64,000 bases of DNA from Hymenobacter psychrotolerans DSM 18569. GTDB taxonomy: Bacteria; Bacteroidota; Bacteroidia; Cytophagales; Hymenobacteraceae. Shown here piece by piece: positions 35,101-43,402 of this stretch. The DNA lies in assembly GCF_900142395.1 (NCBI RefSeq), contig NZ_FRAS01000012.1:78033-142032 (forward strand), written 5' to 3'. Position 1 is the first letter of the stretch. Each line of letters begins with the position of its first letter. Both the position numbers and the translations under genes were made by a program. Under the pieces are notes generated by a model. The model was given only the letters and a program-made list of their open reading frames with translations. It did not search any database and was not told where the DNA came from.

Positions 35101-36475
35101 CCGTCAGGCCCGTGGCCGCAATGGTTTCCGTGCCGCCGCTGGCGGTGTTGTCACGGCAAGCCCCCACACTCGTGCCGGGGCAGGCGCCGGAGCGCAAATT
35201 GACTACGGCATCAAAGCTGGCGTTGCCGACCACCGTGATGGTATGGCTTGTGTTGGTGGCCACAAACGAGTACCACACATCATCATCGGCCGTGCCGGCG
35301 CAGGTGCCTGCCGCCGTGGAAGCCGTGCCCCCGATGGTCGAGCCGGTAACCGGCGTGCACGTCACCGCGGAGGTCAGGCTGATGGCGTTGGCGCAGTCGT
35401 CGTTGGCGGGCGGTGGGCTCAGCGTCGTGAAGGACGTCGTCAGGGCCGACGAGGTCAGGCCGCCGGCGCAGTTGCTGACAATGCTCACCGCATACGTCGT
35501 GCCGGGCGTCAGGCCGGTCAGCGCCACGGGCGAAGCCGTGGGAGCGGGCGTAACGGTGGTGGCCGTGCCGCCGGCCGGCGTGTAGGTCACGGTGTAGCTC
35601 GTGGCCGAGGCCGAGGCCGTGAACGTTACGTTGGCCGACGTGCTCGTCACCGTGTTCGTGCCCGCCGCCGTCGGGGCCGCGCAGGAAGGCGGCGTGAAGG
35701 TGTAGGTTTGTCCGGCAGCAGGTTTGGTACTGATAGACGTCGTTTCGGTAGTAGAGCTGGTTGTAGCAGCGGCACTAAGGTTGTTCAGGGATAAAAACTG
35801 ACCTGAGCTGACACCTGACAAGCCAACAGAAGCGGAGCCAGATGCTACTGCGGCCGACTCGGGCTGGTAGACAAACTGCACTACGTTGGTACCTTCATAC
35901 AGCTTTACCTGAAACGATACGACTGGGCTCGTGGAGTTCCAGTTCCACTCCCAGTTTTTCCATTCAAAAGTAAAAATCCGGTTAGGAGCAGAACCAGTAG
36001 TACTGTAATTAGCCCTGCTGCTGTTCGTTACTCCCCCCACGGTGGCTTTGCCATCTAAGTCGTCCCAGAGCGGAGCTACCAGAGGACGGCTGGTGGTCCC
36101 CACGGTACTTAGATTATTTGTGGTTTGGGCGGAGGTACCGGCAGTATTGAATGACAAAAAACCGTTAGCCGATGCCTTTACCTGTGTGTAAGTAACGCCA
36201 TCAAATACGAAGCTAAAGCCAATGGGCAGCGCACCTGAAATCCCGCTGTCTGATTGCACACTAGGCTCATTGACGGCGCCTGTTGTGCCCTCAATGGTGG
36301 AGTAAGTGCCTGCCGATTGAGCAAACGTGTATGCTGACACTTGTGCCCAGGCCCCGGTAGCGGCGGCCAGCCACAAGCCCAGCAACAGCAGGAGCCGGGT
36401 GGCCCATGGCCTAGTGGGTGTTAATCCGGGCCACCGGGTGGTGGTGTGCCCGTCAAAAAGTAGAGGTGTGTGCAT
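32129..36475 (-). CDS. Large T9SS-secreted protein with fibronectin type III and PPC-like repeats
   Basis: The 1448-residue protein starts with a signal peptide ending near GAWAQ (residues 40-45). An N-terminal beta domain (to about 250) is followed by alternating modules. Fibronectin-type repeats carry TSTSANVTFTASASATSYTV and ALTGLTPGTTY-like motifs (four copies). Two longer modules contain DDVWYSFVATNTSHTI and SFDAVVNLRSGACPG, resembling PPC/pre-peptidase domains. An adhesin-like beta-solenoid region comes next. The end (VFPNPAHHSFQL...GVYILRLETASGPVTKRVTVE) is a T9SS type A sorting domain, so the protein is exported and attached to the surface. No protease domain is seen; an adhesin or matrix protein is likely. 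Confidence 0.85.
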   Translation of the reverse strand: MHTPLLFDGHTTTRWPGLTPTRPWATRLLLLLGLWLAAATGAWAQVSAYTFAQSAGTYSTIEGTTGAVNEPSVQSDSGISGALPIGFSFVFDGVTYTQVKASANGFLSFNTAGTSAQTTNNLSTVGTTSRPLVAPLWDDLDGKATVGGVTNSSRANYSTTGSAPNRIFTFEWKNWEWNWNSTSPVVSFQVKLYEGTNVVQFVYQPESAAVASGSASVGLSGVSSGQFLSLNNLSAAATTSSTTETTSISTKPAAGQTYTFTPPSCAAPTAAGTNTVTSTSANVTFTASASATSYTVTYTPAGGTATTVTPAPTASPVALTGLTPGTTYAVSIVSNCAGGLTSSALTTSFTTLSPPPANDDCANAISLTSAVTCTPVTGSTIGGTASTAAGTCAGTADDDVWYSFVATNTSHTITVVGNASFDAVVNLRSGACPGTSVGACRDNTASGGTETIAATGLTVGQTYLVRVYSYSSTAPTTTANGGFTICITEPAACAAPSVVATNTISTTSANVTFTAGNGNTSYTVTATPTTGSPITATGAASPIALTGLTPSTQYSVTVTGTCADGQTATSAPAITFTTLALPPVNDECADAIALTPGAAGAACSAVSGTTTGGTASTAAGTCVGTADDDVWYSFVATNTSHTIRVVGSSSFDAVVNLRSGACPGVNIGSCQDNSGDGGTETITANSLTVGATYYVRVFEYSTGAGSGDFTICVTTPAAPVCNAPTNLNVNAITSTSANLAFNTSASASSYTVTYTTQGVPPQTISPNPTTSPVALTGLTPGTLYSVVVVSNCAGGLTSSAATTSFTTLAAAPQDLTVSSAQNVQGTYNNVTITGTGIATLTGVLTVNGTLTVQTGGALAQNCQPINGPGSFVLQAGAELRICDAAGIAATGGTGAVQVTGSRTFSNDANYVYNGTVPQSSGPGLPARVRNLTVNNASGLSLSQPLSVAEVVRLTSGNLTLNSNGLTLLSSAAGTALVDNTGGVVNGTATVQRYIDPSLNSGLGYRHYSSPVQSTTVADLTTAGFSPVANATYNTSLTPLAVTPFPTVFGYEQARVATNQGAGLSNFDKGWVSPNSTGEPMAVGRGYTVNIAASALVDFVGNLNNGSISTGPLARGPQADAGWHLVGNPYPSPLDWSTVSVPAGLNGAIYVHQSPSQYGTSYRSYQNGIGGNPLVASSQGFFVRTSTAGATPTLTLTNANRVTSFGQQVSFNRGPETRPLLQLAVRTTAGTSLDDTYVYFEQGATASIDDRYDAYKLRNTSANLSTVAGSEEMSINGLAPLTGAEVVVPLKLQVPQAGTYTFQAAQLLNFGAGAEVLLRDAQTGTLNSLSQQPSYTFTLGAATSGTRFSLVFRGTTALSTNNGLLAAQVAVFPNPAHHSFQLTIPALVAGKSVKATLLNSLGQVMTERTLPVTATGVQAQFEVQHLAQGVYILRLETASGPVTKRVTVE
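34530..35340 (-). repeat. Coding direct repeats inside the T9SS protein gene
   Basis: Two PPC-like modules are nearly identical at DNA level. The string TACCACACATCATCATCGGC recurs at 34581 and 35271 with long matching flanks. This indicates recent module duplication and a region prone to recombination or assembly error. Confidence 0.7.
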
Positions 36476-36797
36476 GTAGTGGGGGTAAAAGGTTAAAAAA
36501 AAAGCACGAACCCGCCCTACTCTATAAGGAAAGGGTAGCGGCGAAAAGGGAGAATATCTTATTGGGTTTACCTATTTGAACATTTACTTATTCAATAGCA
36601 AGTATATAATGATAAATAAATTATACTTTCATTTTATGCATAACCAGATAAACCGGGAATAATACTAATGCACATCTTACAACAATATGAATTTCATTAT
36701 ATACAGGCATTGCAGCCTGAACTATCCCTCCCGAGGTACAATTCGCCCGTATACTCCCCGCTTTTTCTACCTTTAACCTTACTCTTCTCTCCCGCGT
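36476..36797. other. Divergent intergenic region, AT-rich
   Basis: These 322 bases hold no gene. The centre (36540-36720) is AT-rich against the surroundings and carries the divergent promoters of the T9SS protein and moxR genes; TACCTTTAA at 36769-36777 resembles a -7 element for moxR. No operator-like repeat is clear. Confidence 0.5.
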
Positions 36798-37787
36798 ATG
36801 ATGCCGTCTTCTTCGTCTGAGCAGTCTGTTCCCGATTACCAGCAGAAAATAAAGCAGGTATTCGCGGAGGTCGGCAAGGTGGTCGTGGGCCAGCAGTACA
36901 TGGTTGGGCGGCTGCTGATTGGCTTGTTTACGGGCGGCCATATTCTGCTGGAAGGGGTACCGGGCCTGGCCAAAACCCTTACCATCAGCACACTGTCCAA
37001 GGTGCTGCATCTGCACTTTCAGCGCGTGCAGTTCACGCCCGACCTGCTGCCTTCCGACTTAGTGGGCACCATGATTTACAACCAGAATCAGTCGGTATTC
37101 GAAGTAAAGAAGGGGCCCATTTTCGCCAACCTGGTGCTGGCCGACGAGGTGAACCGCTCCCCGGCCAAAGTGCAGAGTGCGCTGCTGGAAGCCATGCAGG
37201 AAAAACAGGTCACCATCGGCGAAACCACATACCCGCTGGACCTGCCGTTTCTGGTGCTGGCCACGCAAAACCCGGTAGAGCAGGAAGGCACCTACCCGCT
37301 GCCCGAGGCGCAGGTAGACCGGTTTATGATGAAGGTATTCGTCGATTACCTCAAGAAAACCGACGAGCTGGAGGTGATGCGCCGCATGGCTAATATGAGC
37401 TACGTGGGCGAAGTCAGCCCTATCCTGACCAAAGAGGACATTTTCGGTATCCGCAACCAGATCAATCAGGTGCAGATTTCCGAAACGCTGGAGAAGTACA
37501 TTATTGAGCTGGTGTTTGCCACGCGCCGCCCCGCCGACTACGACCTGCCCGAGTTTCAGCAATACGTGCAGTTTGGCGTGAGCCCGCGCGCCAGCATTGC
37601 GCTGCACCGGGCGGCCAAAGCCGTGGCGTACTTTGATGAGCGGGACTACGTGTTGCCCGAAGACATCAAGGATGTGGCCGGCGACGTGCTCAACCACCGC
37701 ATTCTGCTCACCTATGAAGCCGAAGCCGACGGCATCCGCACCCAGGACCTGATTGACGCCATCCTCCGCAAGGTGCCCATCAGCTAG
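36798..37787 (+). CDS. MoxR-family AAA+ ATPase
   Basis: The 329-residue protein has the complete MoxR motif set: Walker A GVPGLAKT (about residue 56), Walker B VLADEVNRSPAKVQSALLEAMQE with sensor elements, and PLPEAQVDRFMMKV. The C-terminal lid ends in the usual IRTQDLIDAILRKVP. Such ATPases act as chaperones on von Willebrand-domain partners and often lie before a DUF58 gene. Here no DUF58 or VWA gene follows, so its partner must be elsewhere. Confidence 0.9.
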   Translation: MMPSSSSEQSVPDYQQKIKQVFAEVGKVVVGQQYMVGRLLIGLFTGGHILLEGVPGLAKTLTISTLSKVLHLHFQRVQFTPDLLPSDLVGTMIYNQNQSVFEVKKGPIFANLVLADEVNRSPAKVQSALLEAMQEKQVTIGETTYPLDLPFLVLATQNPVEQEGTYPLPEAQVDRFMMKVFVDYLKKTDELEVMRRMANMSYVGEVSPILTKEDIFGIRNQINQVQISETLEKYIIELVFATRRPADYDLPEFQQYVQFGVSPRASIALHRAAKAVAYFDERDYVLPEDIKDVAGDVLNHRILLTYEAEADGIRTQDLIDAILRKVPIS

Positions 37788-37828
37788 CGAACCTCTACGC
37801 CCGCTCTTCGGCGCCGGTAGCCCAGGCG

Positions 37829-38092
37829 CTACTGTATGGGCAGCAGGCCGCCGGAGCCGCTATGCTGAGCCGTATGGTATGGCCAGACGCTGTTCTGCAC
37901 CGATTGTACGGGCACTATGGGTACGCCCTGCCGGGTAGTAGTGGGGCCCGCGCTGGACTGCACCGCCAGCCGGCCAATAATCAGTAATACAAATAGCACC
38001 GTGTAAACAACCCAGCCCCAGTCCTTTGGCTCAGTCGGGGTAGCCTCGCTACTCTGTCGGGCAGGGGTTTCAGGCGGTGTGGTAGTCATCAT
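37829..38092 (-). CDS. Small single-pass membrane protein
   Basis: The start at 38092 (MMTTTPPETPARQ) gives 87 residues; an earlier in-frame start at 38176 is less likely because that stretch looks non-coding. A polar N-terminus of about 28 residues is followed by one membrane helix (WVVYTVLFVLLIIGRLAV), then a Ser/Thr/Gln-rich tail. No family is recognised. It lies between the moxR and anti-sigma genes. Confidence 0.5.
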   Translation of the reverse strand: MMTTTPPETPARQSSEATPTEPKDWGWVVYTVLFVLLIIGRLAVQSSAGPTTTRQGVPIVPVQSVQNSVWPYHTAQHSGSGGLLPIQ

Positions 38093-38294
38093 GGCAACGG
38101 ACGTAAGAAGTAAAAACAGCTGAAGACACTTCAGCCTTTTCAAGCAACCGGGCAGGCCCGCCTGCCACGGGACCACGCATGGTGGCGGAACAGCATTTGC
38201 CCAGACAGAGCCCTACCTAAAAAGGCTGCTACTGAACAAAATTATATTCCCAGAATATTCGAGCTCATGGGCTTTCCCGTCTGCTCACCGCCCG

Positions 38295-39122
38295 CTAGAA
38301 ATCTGGCTGGGCAGCCGCTTTGCTCCGGCGCGGGCTAAACAGGTGGCGCACCTGCTGCGTGAGGTGCACAAGCCGCTTGCGGAAGCTGCGGCCTTTCTCT
38401 GCCCTTCGGTGTGTGGCAGTCCGGTACTCAGTCCGTCGCTCTCGGGCTGCGCCATCTGGCCGGAATGTGCCGGCAGTAGCGGCCTTACCAGCCACCATAT
38501 TGCTGGCGGCAGGATCTGACACTATCTGTGGCGCCGCTCCAACTACCAATGTGCGCTGCGAGTCTGCTGCAACTGCTTCCTGCGCTACATCTGCCGACAT
38601 AGTATCGGGAGCCACCACTTCGGGTGCAGCCACCGGGGTAAGGTCAGGTGCTGGAGTCTGTTGTGCTATGGCTGTCGAGACTTCTGCTGATGGCGCTGGT
38701 GCGGTGCTTTGAGGCGGAACAGCCGGCCGGCTGGCAACTACTGGGCCTTTGCCTGCAGAAACTAATGAACGGGTTGGCTGCTGGCGGCGCAACGCCACAT
38801 CTGGCGCATCCGGAGCAAGAGCAAGTGCCGGAGCACGTTGCAAAGTAGCCGCACGTGGAGCTTTGGCCGAGACAACAGACTGCTCTGTTTTATGAGCAGA
38901 TGGGGCCACATCCTCCCGAGGCAGCAGCCAGCCTACCCCCACTCCCACCAGGCCCGCCAGCGGCAGCAGCAGTTTGTAGGGCACTGCCCGGGGCACCTTC
39001 GGCATAGCCGCAAGCTGCCCTTCCACCCCGGCCCAGATGTGGCTGGCGGGTGTCAGGTCGAAGTCACTGAACGTTTCGCGCAGTGACTGGTCCAGCAGCT
39101 CATCTTCGGGGTCCTGAATCAT
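38295..39122 (-). CDS. Anti-sigma factor-like membrane protein
   Basis: This 275-residue protein overlaps the ECF sigma gene by four bases. A short cytoplasmic N-terminus (DEDxxL-type, DPEDELLDQSLRETFSDFDL) would bind the sigma factor. One membrane helix (LLLPLAGLVGVGVGWLL, about residues 48-66) is followed by a long disordered Ala/Pro-rich periplasmic region and a basic C-terminus. This is the layout of Bacteroidota anti-sigma factors. No zinc-binding HxxxCxxC motif is seen. Confidence 0.7.
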   Translation of the reverse strand: MIQDPEDELLDQSLRETFSDFDLTPASHIWAGVEGQLAAMPKVPRAVPYKLLLPLAGLVGVGVGWLLPREDVAPSAHKTEQSVVSAKAPRAATLQRAPALALAPDAPDVALRRQQPTRSLVSAGKGPVVASRPAVPPQSTAPAPSAEVSTAIAQQTPAPDLTPVAAPEVVAPDTMSADVAQEAVAADSQRTLVVGAAPQIVSDPAASNMVAGKAATAGTFRPDGAARERRTEYRTATHRRAEKGRSFRKRLVHLTQQVRHLFSPRRSKAAAQPDF

Positions 39123-39679
39123 AGTCGGATGTAGTTGTTCTGCTGCTGGTAGAGGTGCAGCAGCTGTTTGCGGGCCTTGCTAAGCTGGGCCTTGGAGGTA
39201 CTCTCCTTAATGCCCAGCAGCTCACTTATTTCACTATGAGAATACCCATCCACGGCGTACAGCAGCAGCACTACCTTGCAGCCTTCCGGTAGTTGCTCAA
39301 TCAGACTGAGCACTTCCCGCACGTTCAGCTGGTCGAGGGCCGACGCCGACACGGCCGGCACGAAGTCCTGCGTATCCGGGAACTCCACCTGGCTCTGGCG
39401 GCGCAGCTTGCCGCTTTGCCAGTGGTTGATGGCCGTCGTGACGACGATACGCCGGATCCAGCCTTCGAGCGAGCCTTCCGAGCGGAACTCGCCCAACCGG
39501 ATAAATACCTTCACGAAAGCGTCCTGCAGAATGTCTTCGGCCTCGGGCAGCGTGTAGGCGTACCGCCGCGCTACGCCCAGCATACGCCCGGCATAGCGGG
39601 CATACAGGGCACGCTGCGCCGCCGGTTCGCGGCGCAGGCACTGAGCCAGCAGAGCTTCGAGGTCGGAAGAAACCGGCAT
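39119..39679 (-). CDS. ECF RNA polymerase sigma factor
   Basis: The start at 39679 (MPVSSDLEALLAQ) gives 186 residues. Region 2 is seen in YARYAGRMLGVARRYAYTLPE followed by DILQDAFVKVFIRL; region 4 in LNVREVLSLIEQLPEGCKVV and the HTH YSHSEISELLGIKESTSKAQ. It would direct RNA polymerase to stress or envelope genes and be held by the membrane anti-sigma factor encoded four bases downstream. The target promoters cannot be seen here. Confidence 0.9.
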   Translation of the reverse strand: MPVSSDLEALLAQCLRREPAAQRALYARYAGRMLGVARRYAYTLPEAEDILQDAFVKVFIRLGEFRSEGSLEGWIRRIVVTTAINHWQSGKLRRQSQVEFPDTQDFVPAVSASALDQLNVREVLSLIEQLPEGCKVVLLLYAVDGYSHSEISELLGIKESTSKAQLSKARKQLLHLYQQQNNYIRL

Positions 39680-39943
39680 ACGCAAGCGTGTTTCTCTCGG
39701 TGATTGTGAAGGGGAGACAAGACAAGCCGCAAAAAAGCTGCTGCGCAACGCCACTGACGACAGCACCACACTTATGCGAAGAGCAATATATCTGATTTAC
39801 AATCTATAGCAACCTAAAAAATTGTCATCTTCCTGTACAGCAGCGGCTGCCTGGTGGGTGATATGCGGCGGGCGGCATCGGGTTTTTCGGCGGCTCCGAG
39901 TAGCAGGAGTTGTTAGCTTTGCGGCTTCCTCAGCCGTTTCTCT

Positions 39944-40762
39944 GTGTCCCGAATTGCCAAAACCCTGCGCGGCCTCGCCAGCCTCGTCCGCAACCCCTGG
40001 CTGCTCAACCACGTGCTGGCCGCCGACGAAACCGCCTGGCAACAGCGGGCCCTGGCGCACGGTGCGCGCCACCTCACGGCCCAGGGCCTGCCGGCCGTGC
40101 CGCTCACCCACTTCCTGACGCCCGACCACGACCATACCGTGCGGCCCTTCGCCTTCCGGGAAGGCGGCTCGCTGCCCACCGACCTGCTGCTGCTGCGCGC
40201 CCTGGCCCGCCGCGTGCCGCGCTGCCGCTACTTCGAAATCGGGACGTGGCGCGGCGAGAGTGCCGCCAACGTAGCCGAAGTGGCAGCCGAAGTATGCACC
40301 CTCAATCTTTCGGGGGAAGAAATGCGGGCACTGGGGCTGAGCGAGCAGTACATCGGGCTGCACGGCTTTTTCTCGCGGCCTCTGCCCCACGTGCGGCACC
40401 TGCACGGCAACTCCGCCACCTTCGACCTGGCCGGCCTGGGCAAGCAGTTTGATGTCGTTTTTATTGATGGTGACCACCGCTACGAGGCCGTCCGGACCGA
40501 TACGCGCCGCGTGTTTGAGCATCTGGTAGGCCCGGAAACCGTGGTGGTGTGGCACGATGCCAGCCGCCAGCCGGGCCAGCCGCGCTGGGAGGTGCTGGCC
40601 GGTATTCTGGACGGGTTGCCTGCCACGGCCACCGGCCAGCTGGTGCAGGTAGAAAACACGCTCTGCGCCCTGTATTCGCCCCAGCTGCTCCCCACCCACA
40701 CTCCCGACCCGCTCTCCGACCCCGAAACGTGGTTTGAAGTGACAGTAAGAAGCCGTTCCTGA
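39944..40762 (+). CDS. Class I SAM-dependent methyltransferase (Methyltransf_24 type)
   Basis: The 272-residue frame opens with GTG at 39944. Motif I is CRYFEIGTWRGESAANVAEV (about residues 93-112), and the post-motif segment FDVVFIDGDHRYEAVRTD includes the acidic cofactor contact. The layout is that of the class I fold of Methyltransf_24. The substrate is unknown. It lies next to a flippase and a glycosyltransferase of a surface-polysaccharide group, so modification of a sugar or lipid-linked product is plausible. Confidence 0.75.
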   Translation: MSRIAKTLRGLASLVRNPWLLNHVLAADETAWQQRALAHGARHLTAQGLPAVPLTHFLTPDHDHTVRPFAFREGGSLPTDLLLLRALARRVPRCRYFEIGTWRGESAANVAEVAAEVCTLNLSGEEMRALGLSEQYIGLHGFFSRPLPHVRHLHGNSATFDLAGLGKQFDVVFIDGDHRYEAVRTDTRRVFEHLVGPETVVVWHDASRQPGQPRWEVLAGILDGLPATATGQLVQVENTLCALYSPQLLPTHTPDPLSDPETWFEVTVRSRS

Positions 40763-40769
40763 GCGGCGG

Positions 40770-42029
40770 TCAGCGGCTTCTCACCAGTTCCCGCAGGTAA
40801 GCCACATCCCGGGAGCCGGGCAGCCAGTCGGCCCAGCCAGCTCCGGTGGCGCGCCCAAACTGCACCAGCAGAAAGGCCGTGGAAGCTATGTAGGAGAGCG
40901 AAGCCGCCATGGCTGCCCCCACTATGCCCAGCCGCGGAATCAGGAGCCAGCAGGCGGGCACCGTCACGAGCAGGCCCAAGGTAGTAGCCCAGTTGTTGGT
41001 GCGGTACTGCCCCAGGCCGGCGAAGTAACTGCTGCAGGCTACGTTCAGCGCCACCGCCACCACGCCCGGCGCCAGCCACGCAATAACGGGGCGCGCTTCC
41101 CCGAATTCCGGCCCGAACACTGCCGCCAGCAGTGCCGGGGGCAGCAGCGCCAGCACACCCACGGCCGCGGCCGTAGCCAGCGCCGCCAGCCGGGCCACCC
41201 GCAGCGTGGGTGCCAGCTGCGCCTGCTTATCGTCGGCGTGCACCAGATCTACATACTGAATAAGGGCCGCGCTGCGCGGAATCAGCCAGATGGCTTCGGC
41301 CAGGGCCACGCCCACACTAAGCACGCCCACGGCCCGCGCATCCACGAAATGTGCCACGAAATAGTAACTGAGGCGGTAATTGGCGAAAGCCAGGATGTTA
41401 GACAGATGCGCTCCGCGACTGTGGTGGCTCAGCTCGGCAGCCGTGGAACGCAGGCCCCGGCCCCCCTCCCACCGGTCGGGCAGGCGGCGCAGCAGCCCGA
41501 AACTCACCAGCAGCGGCAGCCCATAGGCGGCGTAGGCGGCACAGTAGTAAACCGGCACTTCGCGCCAGCCCAGCCCCATAAACGCCAGTAGCAGCAGCCC
41601 CGCCAGCAGCGCCACCTGACTCAGGTTCAGTCTGTTGTAAGCGGCTTCGCGCTTGCGCCCCAGCAGCAGGGCGCTGTTGATGGACAAAAACGCCTGCAGC
41701 AGCGCCAGCGCCCACAAGTGCCCCAGGTAGCTGACCGGCACCGGCCGCAGCAACCCGGCCAGCACAGTGCCGGCCGTGCACACCACCACCGCCCAGCCAT
41801 AAGCCGGCACCAGCAGATGCCACACGTTGCGGCGCGGCGCCAGAAATATCAGCGAAGAGCCTCCCAGCAGCCCGATGAACAACAGCAGCGCGGCGCAGTC
41901 CGTCACGAACAAACTGACGCTCCCTCGCCCGGCTGCGCCCAGCGAGCGAGCCGTCAGCCAGACCACCGCAAAGCTGAGCAGCGCTACAGAAAGGCGGGTA
42001 GCGAAGGTGTGAAAGATGCGGCGTAGCAC
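40770..42029 (-). CDS. Polysaccharide flippase (Wzx/MATE-like)
   Basis: From the GTG at 42029 the product has about 419 residues; an ATG at 42107 would add 26 residues that look non-coding. There are about twelve hydrophobic segments, and the N-terminal LRRIFHTFATRLSVALLS and SLGAAGRGSVSLFV match O-antigen/polysaccharide flippases, which carry lipid-linked glycans across the inner membrane. It is oriented tail-to-tail with the methyltransferase gene. A glycosyltransferase gene lies 1.3 kb away. Confidence 0.8.
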   Translation of the reverse strand: MLRRIFHTFATRLSVALLSFAVVWLTARSLGAAGRGSVSLFVTDCAALLLFIGLLGGSSLIFLAPRRNVWHLLVPAYGWAVVVCTAGTVLAGLLRPVPVSYLGHLWALALLQAFLSINSALLLGRKREAAYNRLNLSQVALLAGLLLLAFMGLGWREVPVYYCAAYAAYGLPLLVSFGLLRRLPDRWEGGRGLRSTAAELSHHSRGAHLSNILAFANYRLSYYFVAHFVDARAVGVLSVGVALAEAIWLIPRSAALIQYVDLVHADDKQAQLAPTLRVARLAALATAAAVGVLALLPPALLAAVFGPEFGEARPVIAWLAPGVVAVALNVACSSYFAGLGQYRTNNWATTLGLLVTVPACWLLIPRLGIVGAAMAASLSYIASTAFLLVQFGRATGAGWADWLPGSRDVAYLRELVRSR

Positions 42030-42276
42030 TGCGAGCAACAAAGGTGGTGAGCCGACAAAGGTATTCGCTGTGCGGGTTTGGCGCTGCCCGCAGCTGCTCA
42101 GGCCCAAATAAGGTGGCAGAAGCTGCGAATGGCGGTGACCCTTGGCCGGGCGGCTACAAACAAGTAGCGCCGTAAAATATGTAACTGACTACCCCGACTG
42201 CTGCGTAAGCCACGCCATTGCGCCGTAGTGCGGGGTTCCGTTGGAAGTGCGGGGCCAGCTTACCTTATTCCTCAGC

Positions 42277-43401
42277 ATGAGAAACTATCTGAAAGTAACG
42301 GGCCGGCTGGCCGGAAGTGTGGTGGCATTGCTGCTGGTAGCGGGCGTAGCCTTTGCCAATCTGAGCCCGGAGCTTGGGGGCAAACCCACCAAGGCGGAGC
42401 GGGCCGCGTATGCGCGGTCGGGGCACTACCAGGACGGCAAGTTTCAGAATCTGGTGCCCACGCGGCAGCTCACGGGCGGCAGCATGCTCTCAGTGTTCTG
42501 GAAGTTTTTGTTCAGCTCGGCACCCAACGAAGCGCCCGCCGCGCCCCTACCCATGCAGACTCTCGACTCGCTGAGCATCACGCGCAAAACCGCCGATATG
42601 GTGCGCGTCACGTGGTTTGGGCACTCGGCCAGCCTGGTGGAAATAGCGGGCAAAAACATCCTGCTCGACCCCATGCTGAGCGTGAAAATGGGCCCACTGC
42701 CCCTCGTGACGCCCAAGCGCTACAATCAGGAGCTGGTCATCACGGCCGAGCAGTTGCCGCCCATTGATGCCGTGCTGATTTCGCACGACCACTACGACCA
42801 CCTCGACTACCAGACCATCCGGCGGCTCAAAGACAAAGTAACCCGCTTCTACGTGCCGCTGGGCATAGGCGCGCACCTGCGGGCCTGGGGCGTCGATTCG
42901 GCGCGGGTGCGGGAGCTGGACTGGAACGACTCGGTGCGGCTGGATGGCCTCACCATTGTTAGCACCCCGGCCCGCCACTTCTCGGGGCGCGGCCTCACCA
43001 ATGCCAACTCCACTTCCTGGAGCTCCTGGGTGATGAAATCGGCTACGAAACGCGTGTTTTATAGCGGCGACGGAGGCTACGGACCGCATTTCCAGACCAT
43101 CGGGCAGCAGCACGGCCCCTTCGACGTGGCGCTGATGGAATGCGGCCAGTACAACGAGGACTGGGCCGAAATCCACATGATGCCGGAGCAGACCGTGCGG
43201 GCCACGCTTGATGTGCGGGCCCGCCTGCTCCTGCCGGTGCATTGGGGCGCTTTCACGGAAGCCCGCCACGCCTGGAATGAGCCGGTGCGCCGCGCTTCCG
43301 CCGAAGCCGGCCGCTTGCTGCTGCCCATCACCACGCCGCAGTTGGGCCAGCCCGTTACGCTGGGCGCCGGCGCGCTGCCGCAGGAGCGGTGGTGGCAGTA
43401 G
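42277..43401 (+). CDS. Metallo-beta-lactamase-fold hydrolase (UlaG/NAPE-PLD type)
   Basis: From the ATG at 42277 (MRNYLKVTGRLAGSVV) the product has 374 residues. An N-terminal hydrophobic segment (residues 7-25) suggests export or membrane anchoring. The zinc motif is complete: SHDHYDHLD (about residues 180-190), a later His in STPARHFSGRG, Asp in FYSGDGGYGPH and His in LLPVHWGAF. The motif VTWFGHSASLVEIAGKNILL before it is typical of the UlaG/NAPE-PLD branch. The substrate, perhaps a phosphodiester or lactone, is not evident. Confidence 0.85.
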   Translation: MRNYLKVTGRLAGSVVALLLVAGVAFANLSPELGGKPTKAERAAYARSGHYQDGKFQNLVPTRQLTGGSMLSVFWKFLFSSAPNEAPAAPLPMQTLDSLSITRKTADMVRVTWFGHSASLVEIAGKNILLDPMLSVKMGPLPLVTPKRYNQELVITAEQLPPIDAVLISHDHYDHLDYQTIRRLKDKVTRFYVPLGIGAHLRAWGVDSARVRELDWNDSVRLDGLTIVSTPARHFSGRGLTNANSTSWSSWVMKSATKRVFYSGDGGYGPHFQTIGQQHGPFDVALMECGQYNEDWAEIHMMPEQTVRATLDVRARLLLPVHWGAFTEARHAWNEPVRRASAEAGRLLLPITTPQLGQPVTLGAGALPQERWWQ

Positions 43402-43402
43402 C

